Shown here piece after piece: positions 12,740-24,414 of a stretch of 64,000 nt of DNA. Origin of the DNA: Pararge aegeria (taxonomy: Eukaryota; Arthropoda; Insecta; Lepidoptera; Nymphalidae); the NCBI RefSeq assembly GCF_905163445.1, contig NC_053193.1, positions 5,518,001 through 5,582,000 on the forward strand, written 5' to 3'. A model generated the notes under the pieces. It ran no database searches. It saw nothing but the letters and a program-made list of their open reading frames with translations, and was not told the origin of the DNA. The stretch's first letter is position 1. Each line of letters starts with the position of its first letter. The translations under genes and the position numbers were made by a program.

Positions 12740-13371
12740 ATCACGCAGATAACTGATACCGTTCCAAAATATGTGCAAAACAGTGATGGTCTCATGTTAA
12801 AATGCGTAAAAGTTCTTCTTGCTTTTGGAACTAGATAAACTGTTTTATATACAAAAAGTTGATTGATGCATGAACAAGAATGTAAAAGTAGGTATGGAAC
12901 GTCATAATATTATTTTCCTATCTTAATGTAAGTCCTTATTTTTATACCTCGTTAAAATAGCCTGTTTCCAGTAAGAGAAGTAAATCTTGAAGTTTTCTGA
13001 GAACTCTCCTCAGTACGACTTAGTTTTCTCAGTTTCTGTAAATAACATCTAACAAACGTTGCAATACTTTGTTCAGTTGCTCGTGCACTACATTGCAACG
13101 TAAATGCGAGAACTCAGTTCATCTTAAGGAAGAACAGAAATTAGATTTAAATTCATCCAGACCTAGAATTTCTCAGTCAATCTAGAAGTTTCCTAACAAT
13201 AATATTGTATTGTGCTGTGGTGACGGCAGATCAGAATACAGCTGTCACAATATACACGAATATAAGCAAAGCCAAAATTTAACCTTCTTTCTTGTTCAGA
13301 ATAAGGAGACTTCGGTCTTGGTTAGTTTTATTGTATATTTGCTTAAAAATTATGATTTGTGTATTATATTT

Positions 13372-13600
13372 GTCTGGTGGGAGGCTTTGGCCATGGCTAG
13401 TTATCACCCTACCGACAAAGACGTGACGCTAAGCAATTTAGTGGTCCAGTGCGATGTCGCATGGAAACCGATTAGGGTTATGACTACCGTACTCCCTAAC
13501 AGGTTAGCCCACTGCTATCTTAGACTGCATCATCACTTACTACCAGGTGAGATTACAGTCAAGGGTTTACTTGTAATGGAAGACAAAAAAACTACTTAAA
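13372..13600 (+). mobile_element. SINE family D, body and 3' end
   Basis: TGGTGGGAGGCTTTGGCCATGG, CTAGTTATCACCCTACCG, ACCGTACTCCCTAACAGG and CACTTACTACCAGGTGAG are the body of a SINE whose complete copy (30535-30795, minus) has a tRNA-like head. The 129-codon frame running through it is chance. Confidence 0.75.
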
Positions 13601-14640
13601 TATATTTTAAGTCATTGTCTGAAGTGCTTTAGATTAGTTAGTGATTGTTAGTGCTATTTAGTGGGCATAGTAAAAAGTCCATTATAGCTCGATGTTTTTT
13701 ATGGAAAACACGTAACCTATTTCTTTTTATACCTACTTCAACAGGCCTACGAAGGTTAGGCCTGTGACTGTGACATTTAGCGGATGACGTAGCCGATGCC
13801 GATTGGAGAACTTTATCGAGTTTATAAAAAGCTTCTGGTGATTACTAATTTCCTACATAAGCATATAAACATTATAGGTAGTTTATTCGTGGAAGTTTAT
13901 CTTGAAAAGTTCGATTCACTAACTTGGTGGCGGTCACCAGGTTATCTTTATACAAAATATGCAATAGGTTGATAACCGTCGCTATCATATTATGAAATGA
14001 AGACGACGAGTTGGCAACTTGTTGGAAACATTACTGAACAGGGCCCCAGAACTTTTGTAGATATTAGCTCTAAACGCTGGGTTTTCATTTTCATCACAAG
14101 TTAACCCTTATAAACCTTAATAGTATTATAAACCATATTCAATACCAAAAATGTCTGTTAGTTTTTTACTTTTTTTTTTTTCACACTCTTTTTTTTTTTA
14201 ATTTTAATAAACTTGAAATAAAATAATAACTGTAGAGACTACATTTAACGTTGACTTTCTAATTTCATTAAAATATATTTTGATTAGATTAATTTCTACA
14301 CAATGTGAATCAAAGAAATTTCACACCGAAATAGCTCGTATCCCGAAAAAAGGACTGTATTATCTTTAAGATGCTTGCCGCGACCGTTTCGGCAGGATTG
14401 AAAAGCTAAATTTAATCTATGCACATAGTATATATAAAATGTCAAATAGAGTTACACCTTATAGCGCGACAAAACAAATCTCATTACCGCTACCTAGGTA
14501 GTTGGTATTCTTTCGATCATGCGGTACGGTTTTTCCATTAAAATCTGTTTTTTTATTATGATAATTGCCAGATTACCCACCTGGTGGTAAAACAGCATCA
14601 CTTCGCAGAGGATGCAAGGAACACATACAACAGAGTTTTA

Positions 14641-14688
14641 CCCTGGGTCCATCAACTAACCTCCTCGGGTTAGTTGATGGACCCAGGG
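14641..14688. repeat. Short-spacer palindrome, 20-bp perfect arms
   Basis: CCCTGGGTCCATCAACTAAC at 14641-14660 is the exact reverse complement of 14669-14688, with an 8-base spacer. It sits just upstream of an RTE-like tail remnant (CCACTGCTGGACTAAAGGCC at 14731). Confidence 0.9.
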
Positions 14689-14770
14689 TGGAACTCGTAG
14701 GTGTTAAACCTCAACAGCCTTTAACAATCCACTGCTGGACTAAAGGCCTCTACAATCGGAAGGACTTGCC

Positions 14771-14816
14771 TATTCTCATAATATAAATGGTGATTACCAT
14801 TTATATCATGAGAATA
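14771..14816. repeat. Short-spacer palindrome, 21-bp arms
   Basis: Arms 14771-14791 and 14796-14816 pair with one G-T type mismatch around a GATT loop. It lies immediately left of MITE family G. Confidence 0.9.
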
Positions 14817-15121
14817 CAGCTTAATTTGCTATAATCCGCGAAAAGCAGAAGAATCTGTATGGTGTAATTTATAATTTAATCCTCATACTACACACCAAAC
14901 AGATCTTCGGCATTGTACCTTCTATTTAGGCTTCGCTCCGACACCGGAGCATATTCAGGAGATGTTTATTTTACAATGAATAATCGTCAAAAAAGTCAAA
15001 AAAAAATAAGCCAATCGCATCCTCCGGAGAAGTTTACTTTACAATGAATAATATAAAGTCCAAACAAATTAAGCTTAATTTTAATAATACATCATGAATT
15101 TCCGCAAAGTAACGCCTGCTT
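14817..15121. mobile_element. MITE family G copy
   Basis: Long terminal inverted repeats: CAGCTTAATTTGCTATAATCC, then GCGAAAAGCAG..GAATCTG on the left, and TTAATACATCATG..TTTCCGCAAAGTAACGCCTGC on the right. Internal CTTCGCTCCGACACCGGAGC matches copies at 44421 and 62940. No coding capacity. Confidence 0.65.
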
Positions 15122-15329
15122 CTATCCAATATTTAACCACGACGCTAGGCAGATGGATTGGAGACCGCAGTAGATGGTAGTAACACTGAGGACGCTGCTG
15201 CCCCGTTCTAAGTTTTATTCCCTAGTCGTCTCGTACGATACCCGTGGGAATAGGAGGGGTGAATTTGTATTCTGATCCGCCGTCACCAAACGGCATGGTG
15301 TTAAGCCTCATGAGCCTAGAAAAATAATC

Positions 15330-15660
15330 CTAATTTATTTCCTACATTGAATGAAATTTATCCAATCAGGAGGGGCAGACCATATCCTCAATATAAAATT
15401 TGGGTACCAGCAAAAAGGTTGGTCTTCTCAAACAATTCTTTTTGTATGGCTTTTACTTTGTACAATAAACTTCCGGACTGTCGCAAAAATCTACCACTAG
15501 TAAAATTCAAGCGAGCAGTTTTTGAAACTCCAACAAAAAAACTATTATAGTATAAAATAATACCTTAGTGACATTAATATAGCTACTTAGTTAACTTTTG
15601 TAACCGTACAACAATATTTGTAATTGTAAATTATATTTTATTTATTATTTAAAAAAAAAA
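15330..15660 (+). mobile_element. LINE C-terminal fragment with poly(A)-like tail
   Basis: The frame 15347-15550 reads RRGRPYPQYKIWVPAKRLVF, then FTLYNKLPDCRKNLPLVKFK near its end. This is the distal reverse transcriptase C-terminus pattern also seen at 15845-16456 and 21341-21943. It ends with an A-run at 15651-15660. Confidence 0.65.
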
Positions 15661-15699
15661 CATTTGCACACTGTCTGTGACAGTCAATTATTGTGAAGG

Positions 15700-16793
15700 G
15701 TCTGTTTAATGAAAAGAAATCAATAACTTGCTGGGAGCAATAGAAAATTGGCTTTGAAATATAGGCTTATATGTCAACCCCTCCAAAACAACGTTTATTT
15801 AGGTCAGAAATTACAAAAAACGTCTCTTACTGCTTAACTTAACATTGAACGTATCAAAAATTGGGGAAACAAATAGCACCTCGTTTTTAGGTGTAAATTT
15901 GGACAACCACTTGTGCTGGAAGGATCATGTCGACAAGATTAACAGAAAACTATGCAGCTCTAGCTATGCACTGTCAATGTTTGTTGACATCTCTTCCATT
16001 GAAGTAGCGACAGCTTTTTATTTAAGCAATATATATTCAATTTTGCTATACGGAATTATCTTTTGGGGAAACTCTGTCAATGTGCAAAGTACATTTATAT
16101 TACAAAAACGCTGTATAAGAATTCTCTTTAATAAAAGCAGAGAGGAATCGGTACGTCCAGTGTTCATAGAGAAAAGGTTTTTAACTCTTACAGGTATATA
16201 CTTGCTGGAATTATGTATCTTGGTAAGAAACAACAGCCATCTATTTAAAAAAAAATCGGAATTACGTACGCGACCAACAAGACAGAAGGATAAACTGCAT
16301 GTGCCACCCATAGCCTGTAATAAATACCGCAAAAGTACATACATCATGGCGATACGAGTTTTTAACAAGCTGCCAGATAATATTAAATTTTTTCCTATCT
16401 TCAAATTTAAAACAGTTTTAAAAAATTGGTTGCTTGCTAAAGCCTATACTCTTTAAATGAATTTTTCGATGACAGTTGACGTGGAGACTGTTCTCTGGAT
16501 CTGTTTAGTTTTCATTTATTTGCCTCTAATGATTTTTACTTTTTTTTTTTTATTGTTTCAATTTTGTTTAATTAATAATAATCTTATACCTATATATATT
16601 TTGTCACTGATTTTATATTGTGGTTATACTTAGATTGTTTTTTTTTAATTTTATACTTATTTAATATTATAATTGTACGCCCGGCTGTGGGTAGATATAC
16701 TGTTTTGAATACTTTTCTAGGCCTTGTCAACTGCCTTTCTATGTGTAAACAGTAAACAATAAAATTATATTATATTCTATTCTATTCTATTCT
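15700..16793 (+). mobile_element. Non-LTR retrotransposon (LINE) 3' third with 203-codon frame
   Basis: The frame 15845-16456 reads SFLGVNLDNHLCWKDHVDKI, then LLYGIIFWGNSVNVQSTFIL, QKRCIRILFNKSREESVRPV and NKLPDNIKFFPIFKFKTVLK: the thumb and C-terminal region of a jockey/CR1-type reverse transcriptase. Upstream (15730-15790) broken sequence like ENWL..GLYVNPSKTTF continues the homology with stops, so the copy is 5'-truncated and damaged. The 3' UTR ends in an (ATTCT)n tail at 16772-16793. The YADD catalytic region is not present. Confidence 0.85.
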
Positions 16794-17296
16794 GAAATGT
16801 GTACTTGTTATGTACCCACAATTTAGCAAATAAATAAATATTATTATTATTACTGTAGAGGTTCACGGTTGGTGGTAATACCAGGTGATACGTGAGCTGA
16901 CTTTTATTTATTAATAAAATAAGTCGCGGGAATAGCTATTCTCTATCAAAAACGTCCGCAAACTGCAGAGTCATTAGTCATTACTAGGTACATTTAAATA
17001 AACCAGTAAGCACGCTTCTTCACGAAAATCACGTAAGTTTCTCATTAGAACTATTTTTCACGGACATAATTGCATACTATTTCTGTTGAATTTAAATAAT
17101 ATACTCATTTGCATGAAATACTGGAGTGTTCGATTTTAACCCTGAGGACCGCACCCCGTGACCCAAATTACTAACGTTCGTTAAATACAAAATTTTGTAT
17201 GGAATATAAAAATATGTCTATACAGACAACCAAAGTATCTTCTAAAGCTGCTTATCCACTATATTATTCGCGCGGCTCATGCCACAGAATAACTCA

Positions 17297-17660
17297 AAGT
17301 CAAAGTCAAAGTCAAATATTTATTTATTCAAATAGATGGCACTTTTGATGCGTACATTACATGTAAAATATGACATAGATTTGAGTTGATGGCGATAACT
17401 AAATTCGTCAACTTAAAACTAAAGCTACGAGGGTTCCTAACGCGCCCTGGTCTAAGAAGAAGCCCACAACAAACTTTGCCGGTTGTTTTTTTTTTGTTAT
17501 CACCATCTCACATTCTCATTTAAAACGATTAAAGAAGCAACCTGCTTACAGCAATAATTTTCACCCAAGGATTTTTAACGTTGGCGTAGTCTTTAAAACT
17601 ATAATAGGACTTTTCTGTAAGCTTACGTTTAATACAAACTTTGAATTTTTCAGAAACATC
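17297..17660 (-). mobile_element. LINE-B 3'-UTR copy with (TTTGAC)n tail
   Basis: It begins on + with AAAGTCAAAGTCAAAGTC, then ATTTATTCAAATAGATGGCAC, CTAAAGCTACGAGGGTTCC and GCCCTGGTCTAAGAAG. It ends among remains of the coding 3' end (GCTTACGTTTAATACAAACTTTG). Nearly the same UTR follows the reverse transcriptase frame at 21943. Confidence 0.85.
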
Positions 17661-19033
17661 TCCAACATATAAACTGGTAGTTTATTGTAAAATTGTATAA
17701 AATTTTAAATGAACTAATAGAAGGTATACTCTTTTTTTGTAACTTGTTTTATTATTTAAACATTATTTTTTCTACTATTTCATTGCAAATGTGCATTAAA
17801 AAATAAAAAAGGTTTAACATAAATAAAACAGATAAAATAAAAATAGATTTACTTAATAAGAATGTGTGCTTTTATAATTTTTAATATTTTTAAAACATAC
17901 TTTATACTGAAAAGTAACGAAAAGATTGTCAACGTAATAAGACATTATGAACTTTACCTAATACCTAAACCCTTAGATGAAGGAGCTACTAAAGTCCAAA
18001 AACCGGCTGTTCATTGACTTATCTTCGTCCGCATTTCTACGGGTTTTTTTTAAATCTCTTGTGAACTGTTGATTATCCTGGGATAAAAAATAGTCTATGG
18101 TTCTCTCTGTCCTTCCACCGAACTCAATGATATAAATCAAGTTGATCGGTTGCTTAGTTAGGACGTAAAGTAAGGGCAAACAAAATTATAAACACACTTC
18201 AGCATATATAATATTAGTTAGAATAGTAGATACCATTTCTAAAGTTCATAGATAACGTAGCAATAAGATAACGTAGCAATCACTCTAGAATGTAGGTTAA
18301 TATGTTTACTTTGACTAACTTTCATCAAAAAATGCTAGTTAAACTGCGAGGAGGTCGGAGAACGTTTCGTGGGCGACCGCTACTTTTTAATACAGGGCAA
18401 TAAGCTAGTAAGCCGGCCAAATCTTTGTTGATATTCAGCTTCCTGATTGTTGATGTCGGTAAAGCAATAACTTACTCGAACTATGTTTGGTTTTCGTCGC
18501 GTTTGTAAATGACCTTGAAGGGTCTATGATATTTTGTATGGCATTCAAGTATTGTGATTATTTACTACATAGATACAGTGCTCTGTGCTTTTTATCGTCG
18601 AACATCGACAACCAATTTCATTTATTCGATCTATTCAAAGTTAACTACACCAGCAATATAGAAATAAAACATTAATTGCTTCATTTAAAAAATTGGAAGT
18701 GGTTGATACAATCAAGAGAATATTCGAATATTTTCTTCTGTTGTTTCAATTGACCGCAATGACTTGATACCGCCACCGCACCGGGATAGGATACTTTTTA
18801 TAAACGAAAGTATTAAATAATTTTCTTCATATCTTTTTTTTGCTTACCATAGCACAAATACGATGGAAAACATCAGTATTATGTATGATATTTAAGTCTT
18901 AACAATGACGTTGGCGAAGTTACTGCGGACTAAGGCGCAGTACAAAGGTTCAATAGAAACAAGAACAACATGCGAATTGCATTATGTGCTACTTAAATGC
19001 ACAGATGGTATTATGCTGCCTCGTACTGCCATT
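17661..19033. other. No gene seen; AT-rich
   Basis: It holds a decayed piece of an unclassified repeat near 18000-18235 (TTATCCTGGGATAAAAAATAG, TTTAACATAATATTAGTTAG-like end). Otherwise nothing recognisable. Confidence 0.45.
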
Positions 19034-19085
19034 AAATTTGTAACGTTATTGCGAAAATAACATAAAAAAATAACGTTACAAATTT
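19034..19085. repeat. Short-spacer palindrome, 17-bp perfect arms
   Basis: AAATTTGTAACGTTATT at 19034-19050 is the exact reverse complement of 19069-19085, with an 18-base spacer. Confidence 0.85.
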
Positions 19086-19227
19086 CACGAGATTTTAGTT
19101 CCATAAAGAATTATGGTCAGTTTTTTTAACAATATCCCACAGCTACAGCACAGCTCTTCTTTAACATAGGAAAGATTTAATTCCGAGAGGAGACTCTCTA
19201 GTGCTCTTTAGTGGGACGGAAATAGGT

Positions 19228-19250
19228 TGATGATGATGATGATGATGATT
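19228..19250. repeat. (GAT)n tract, probable LINE/SINE tail
   Basis: About seven GAT units follow TAGTGGGACGGAAATAGG. (GAT)n tails are typical of the RTE and SINE F families here, so this is probably the remnant of one. Confidence 0.7.
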
Positions 19251-20167
19251 ATTTTAATGGTAACTCATGGTAGGCAAAGTAATGCTAGGCTTCCACCCAA
19301 TGTTCTTTTAGTATTCTGTATTGTATAACTAACCAGTATTTATTATTATGTTGGTGTTGGTAGGTAGGGCTTAACCTTTAAGTTAGTCTTCTATAGATGG
19401 TGTAGCGGCTTTTGAATTTTAGCAAATCGAAGACAGTCGATCCTGCAACACATCGGCTTGCTCCACAACCACACAGTGCTGTACACCTCACTTGTACGGC
19501 TTCCAGTTTCGGAGGGGAATCCTGTGGCGGTTTCCACATTACTTAACTAGATGGCGCCACACAGATCCTGCATCGCGCTAGCGAAGTTTTCACAAATAAT
19601 AACCATATATATAATATACAATTTACAAAAATAAATGGTCGGACTTTGGTCTCAGAGCACGAACAACTCCGAGCTTGACCACATCTCTAGCTCCATCTCC
19701 TCCATCTCTAGTACAATCTGCTATAATAAATCGGAAATAAATAAATAATTCAATGCAGTTACCACTGAATCATGTAGTTATATCAGTTCGGACTCGTTGT
19801 GTTAACTCCGCACCTGAACTGATATACTCGTAAATTTCTGTAGGATCGGTGAATCTAGAATTCCTGCTTATGTTCGAGATACTGTGAGAGCTTGATCACA
19901 GTCTAGCTAAAGCGGATGACGTTTTCTTCCTCATAACGGCATAGGAGTCATCACATCACATTTGCCCAAATTTGACGCCGAGAAAGCCCAGGGCAAGCCC
20001 GACAGCGTCCTGAAGCCATTATTCACCCATATGTGGAGTTTGTTGTAAACAAAAAATCAGCTTTTAGCTGTGTATAAATTCCAGCACCATGATTCCTTAG
20101 TGTCTAAATAAACATACCGAACACGCTGCGTGGAAGAAGAGCAAGCTGCATTCAGTTTTCCAGTGTT

Positions 20168-20305
20168 GACGCGGATAAATCAATAGCTGCACGAATGAAC
20201 GTTTGATTTTCCTAGAAATCTATAAATCCCCGGTTAGAAACGCTGTCTACAGCAAACATCAATAGCAAATACGTACCTACTAACGCAGGCTAATTTGAAG
20301 CCATA
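20168..20305 (+). repeat. Dispersed repeat pair, copy 1
   Basis: GATAAATCAATAGCTGCACG, AACGTTTGATTTTCCTAG, AAATCCCCGGTTAGAA and CAGGCTAATTTG recur in diverged form at 21222-21345. Class unknown. Confidence 0.55.
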
Positions 20306-20394
20306 CTTATACGTATCAAACGTTAATCTGATTTCAATTTGTTTTGACGACCGTGTTCGTGTAGTCTTGAGCTCTGTGGTTTATAAGTGGGTTC

Positions 20395-20535
20395 CATGGC
20401 TCTGGTCTGGTCTGGTGGGGAGGCCGTGTCTAGTTACCACTCGTAGAAAATTAGGAGTATGACTACCATACTCCCTAACAGATTAGCCAGCTACCATCTT
20501 AGAATGAATCATTACTTACCACCAAGTACGTGTAA
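20395..20535 (+). mobile_element. SINE family D, decayed body
   Basis: CTGGTCTGGTCTGGTGGGGAGG, AGTATGACTACCATACTCCC and TCATTACTTACCACCAAG match family D. Confidence 0.65.
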
Positions 20536-20555
20536 TACGCATGTTGTTAGTGCTC

Positions 20556-20556
<1 letters not shown>

Positions 20557-20591
<35 letters not shown>

Positions 20592-20593
20592 AA
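20557..20593. repeat. (AAAT)n microsatellite
   Basis: Nine AAAT units, probably grown from the A-rich tail of the adjacent SINE D copy; AGTGAGATTGCAGTCAAGGGC, the missing SINE D 3' end, follows directly. Confidence 0.85.
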
Positions 20594-21221
20594 GTGAGAT
20601 TGCAGTCAAGGGCTAACTTGTAGTGGAATAAAACAAAATTAAAAAATATATAAGTATATTATTTATATCCAAACACAATACACGTACACGTACACACACT
20701 CAGAGACACACAAACACATGCTAGTAAAGGGTGTCGCAACAAGTACCTATATCCAGCAGTGGATGTTTATCAGGTAAAATGATGATAACGATCAAACGCT
20801 TTTGTAAGCATCTTTTGAAAGAATAGCTTAAACAGGTGATCGACCAGCCCCTCTTTTCTTATGCTTAAATTAAATATCCTTACCTTGTTCAAAGCAATAT
20901 TTACATTTTAGTTTTATATTAAGCTAAAAAAAATACAAAAAAAACTGTTTTCAAAAATAAATCCAATGAAAATTAGGCAAAAAGCTTAAAAGCTTGGTGC
21001 TTTTACCTACTTACTTTCTAAAACATTTTTATGTTGGTGACAAGTAAAACATTCCTTCCTCGTTACTTTGACAGTGGGCGACATACACGGTGTTGTTACT
21101 CGGTACAAAGTTCTTATTTCGAGGGTAGGTACTTTTCTTCCCTAGAGAGAAAAAGTTGAAAAAATAGTACCCTAAAAATCCCGCTATCTAAATACCCAAT
21201 GCATACAAACTTTCCACACAC

Positions 21222-21345
21222 GGGCTATGATTGATCAATAGCTAAACGAACGTTTGACTCTCGTAGGAAATTATAAATCCCCAGCTAGAATCGGGCTATA
21301 CGGCAAACAGGAATGGCAAATATGAAACTGCACGGGCTAATTGGA
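21222..21345 (+). repeat. Dispersed repeat pair, copy 2
   Basis: Diverged match to 20168-20305, immediately upstream of the LINE-B copy. Confidence 0.55.
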
Positions 21346-22216
21346 AACGTTAGTTATTTGTATCAAGAGGTACCCTCATGTAAATAATTTATCGAACAGG
21401 TTTAGTTCTGCTGCCTATGCGGTAAAGAAGATACGCCATATGACCGACGTAGAAACTGCGAGACTGGTATATTTTAGTTACTTTCACAGCATTATGTCAT
21501 ATGGAATTTTATTTTGGGGTAATGCTGCTGATATTAGCACTATTTTCGTGCTGCAGAAGAGGGCTGTTCGTTCTATCTACAAAATGGGTCCGAGAGAGTC
21601 ATTGAGAGATAAATTTAAAGATTTTAAAATAATGACAGTGTATAGTCAGTACATATTTGAAAATTTTATGTACGTTCATAAAAACATTTCTAAATTTAAG
21701 AAAAAATGTGACTGCAATAATTTAAACATTAGAAGTAAGAATAAACTTACAGTGCAATATACTAGGTTACATAAAATTCATAATACGTTTAAAGGAAATT
21801 GCATACAATTCTACAATAAACTACCAATTGTCATCTTGGAGATGTCTCTTAAAAAGTTCAAAGTTTGTATTAAACGTAAGCTTATAGAAAAGTCCTATTA
21901 TAGTATAAAGGACTACGTAAACGATAAAAAAGCTTGGGTGTAAATTATTGCTCTAACCAGGTTGCTCTTTTAATAATTTAAAATGACATTGTGAGATGGT
22001 GATAACAAAAAAAAAAAAAAAAACACCCGGCTAAGTTTGTTGTGGGCTTCTTCTTAGACCAGGACGCGTTTGGAACCCTCGTAGCTTTAGTTTTAAGTTT
22101 ACGAATGTGGTTATCGCCATCATCTCACTACCGTGTGGTTCTTATGTACGCATCAAAAGTGCCACCTGTGGGCCTACTTGAATAAAGATATTTTTGACTT
22201 TGACTTTGACTTTGAA
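21341..22216 (+). mobile_element. LINE-B: reverse transcriptase C-terminus plus 3' UTR and (TTTGAC)n tail
   Basis: The frame 21341-21943 (200 codons; real homology starts near 21375) reads NRFSSAAYAVKKIRHMTDVE, then SIMSYGILFWGNAADISTIF, VLQKRAVRSIYKMGPRESLR and FYNKLPIVILEMSLKKFKVC: a jockey/CR1-group non-LTR reverse transcriptase C-terminus. After the stop come TTGTGAGATGGTGATAAC, an A17 run, the CGGCTAAGTTTGTTGTGGGC block, GGAACCCTCGTAGCTTTAG and a TTTGACTTTGACTTTGAC tail. This copy identifies the UTR-only repeats at 3075, 17297, 26312, 27795, 32116, 33281, 35501 and 42618 as the same LINE. The catalytic core is missing. Confidence 0.87.
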
Positions 22217-22272
22217 ACTTTGAGGTAATTCATGCTGAAAGAGTACTCTAAATCATTGCCATCGAAATATAT

Positions 22273-22570
22273 CACTAGTTTATTATTAGGCCTAGGTGAA
22301 CTAAATAAATAAATATACTACGACAATACACACATCGCCATCTAGCCCCAAAGTAAGCGTAGCTTGTGTTATGGGTACTGAGATAGCTGATGAATATTTT
22401 TTTATGTATATAATACACATAAATACTTATAATATACAGATAAACACCCAGACACTTAAAAAATTCATGTTCATCACACAAACATTTTCCAGTTGTGGGA
22501 ATCGAACCCACGACCTTGGACTCAGAAAGCAGGGTCGCTGCCCACTGCGCCACTCGGCCGTCAAACCTCG
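22273..22570 (-). mobile_element. SINE family E, near-complete copy
   Basis: The reverse complement has a tRNA-like head (TTTGACGGCCGAGTGGCGC..GGCAGCGACCCTGC, GTGGGTTCGATTCCCACAAC B box), then AAAATGTTTGTGTGATGAAC, GTGTCTGGGTGTTTAT, AATATTCATCAGCTATCT and CTACGCTTACTTTGGGGC, ending in an ATTT-rich tail. Frames in either direction are not genes. Confidence 0.85.
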
Positions 22571-22631
22571 GAAATCGGAATATTTTTTCGGGTTGTTACA
22601 CCGATCGAACTAATGGAAAAGACGATAAATA

Positions 22632-22965
22632 TGAATTCTTAATCCGCCCACTACAGGACACGGGTCTCCTCTTAAAAAAGGGAAGGCTTTAGGCACAGTA
22701 GTAGTTTAGGTCTTCACACGTCCAGAACATTGTGGAGAGAGAGTGTCTTTTGTGTTATGCATGCTGAGTTAGCCTTTAAGTGGAGTGTACAACATTATAA
22801 AACAATTGTTAAATGTGTCCATATATTAAAATAGGTTGTTTACACGTTGGCTTTCTCATAAATAAATAAACTCTCAGGCACGCAGGTTTTCTTCGATGTT
22901 TTTCTTCATCGTTAGAACAAGTGATATTTAATGGCTAAATTTAAAACGCTAAGTAAAAAAGTAAA
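22632..22965 (-). mobile_element. SINE family F, interrupted copy
   Basis: CCGCCCACTACAGGACACGGG at 22645 and CTCTCAGGCACGCAGGTTTTC at 22874 are adjacent in other copies. Here they are split by about 110 bases (22750-22862) of unrelated sequence with an AAATAAATAAA end, so a small element probably inserted. No tRNA-like head remains. Confidence 0.6.
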
Positions 22966-23418
22966 TAGATACGTTACAATGTTTCTATTATTATGAATGT
23001 TGACGTAACCCACCCAGTCTTTTAATCTATACATTATAAAATACCTAGCTCATTGTACACTAAAAATATGTATATTCTGGTTCTTTAGACAACAAATGTC
23101 CCAGATTTGTTTGTGTTTCGTAAATCTAGATTTAAGTGATTGCAGCCATTGATGTTCTACTTCGGGGAAAATTTACTATTCAAAAGGTCGAGATTGAAAC
23201 GTAATCCGCTGCGCAAGCAGTGAGCTACTCTATTTCAAGTTTCTAAGAGTTCTGACAGACTAGAGTCTTTCTGCTTAGCAACCTTTTTTTTTTGTGTATA
23301 TCACCGAAGATCCCGGGCCTGTCCCCGTAAAATAAATTCTTTGAGGTTAGATTAGCTCGGGTTTTTTTAAGGTAATGTTTTTGTTTTTGTTTTTGTTTTC
23401 ATCTTGTACTCTTTCTTT

Positions 23419-23692
23419 GACTTCACTTCCGGGACGCTGAGTTCGAATCCCACCTCTGACTTTTCTAATTTATGTGCGTTTTGAACAATTAAAATATCAC
23501 TTGCTTCAACGGTGAAGGAAAACATCGTGAGGGAACTTGCATGCCTGTGAGTTCAACATTAAGTTCTCAAAGGCGTGTAGAATCCACCAATCCGCACGGG
23601 GCCAGCGTGGTGGACTGCGGTCCAACCCGTGCCCGGTAGCGAACCAGTAATGGGTTGATATGATTATGATGATGATGATGACAGTTACGGAG
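23419..23692 (+). mobile_element. SINE family F, head to (GAT)n tail
   Basis: GCTGAGTTCGAATCCCACCTC (B-box region), TTTATGTGCGTTTTGAAC, CACTTGCTTCAACGGTGAAGG, CACCAATCCGCACGGGGCCAGC, TAATGGGTTGATATG and GATGATGATGATGA. It is the clearest + strand copy in the window, though the extreme 5' end is unclear. Confidence 0.75.
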
Positions 23693-24280
23693 CGTATTTA
23701 CTATTCTCGCCCGTTTTGCTGCTCTTGGATCTTGAAAATTACCGAGAAAAAATTTAAACGCACGCGCTTTTAATTTTAGTTTGGTTGGGTTTTTAAGGTT
23801 ATATCGAGTTTTTGAAGTTGTGTTGTTGTTTTCTCGCCTCAAACCTTTTCGGATAATTTTTTCAGTTACATTTCTCTTTTAAGTCTTTGATCTCCAGGGC
23901 ATTATAAAGTAGAAAATTTACGTAGAAAAAAAACGCGCGCATTTAGGTTAGGTTACATTTTTGAGGTTATGTTTTATGTCGTTAGGTAAGTGAGGCTGAT
24001 CCCTTTCATGGGCTTACATAGTGTTTATTTAATAGATATAAACCTGAAGAATGAACACTTTTGTCGCATGACAGATCGCTAGTGTGACCCAGTGAATGAT
24101 GCAAGGTTCACGGCTCAAGCCAACTAATATGAAATTAGTGATGCATTTCTCTCGCTGTACGCTATAGCCACTTACCGAGCTTTAGCTTGTGTGCTGTTGA
24201 AAATTGTGATTTATGAAATATACATTTTACACTTATATATCAAATCTCCAAAATGTTGTAACATTAATATGCTATAAGCG

Positions 24281-24372
24281 GTAGCATAGTGCTTGGAATT
24301 TCAGCGTCACTTTCTGGGAGACCGAGTTCGAACCCGCGCACATCACTCTCATCTTTTCGAATTTATGTGCGC
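24281..24372 (+). mobile_element. SINE family F, 5' head only
   Basis: AGCGGTAGCATAGTGCTTGG, GACCGAGTTCGAACCCGCGC and TTTATGTGCGCTTAATGC show the tRNA-like A and B box region. Truncated after about 90 bases. Confidence 0.6.
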
Positions 24373-24414
24373 TTAATGCAATGAAATGTTTGATAATGAA
24401 ATATCATCCCAAAG

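Noticed and set aside
13210..13599. 129-codon frame.
   Set aside because: Most of it is a SINE D copy.
20557..20593. Direct repeat array considered as a possible CRISPR or satellite.
   Set aside because: It is a simple AAAT microsatellite in a eukaryotic SINE tail; no spacers.
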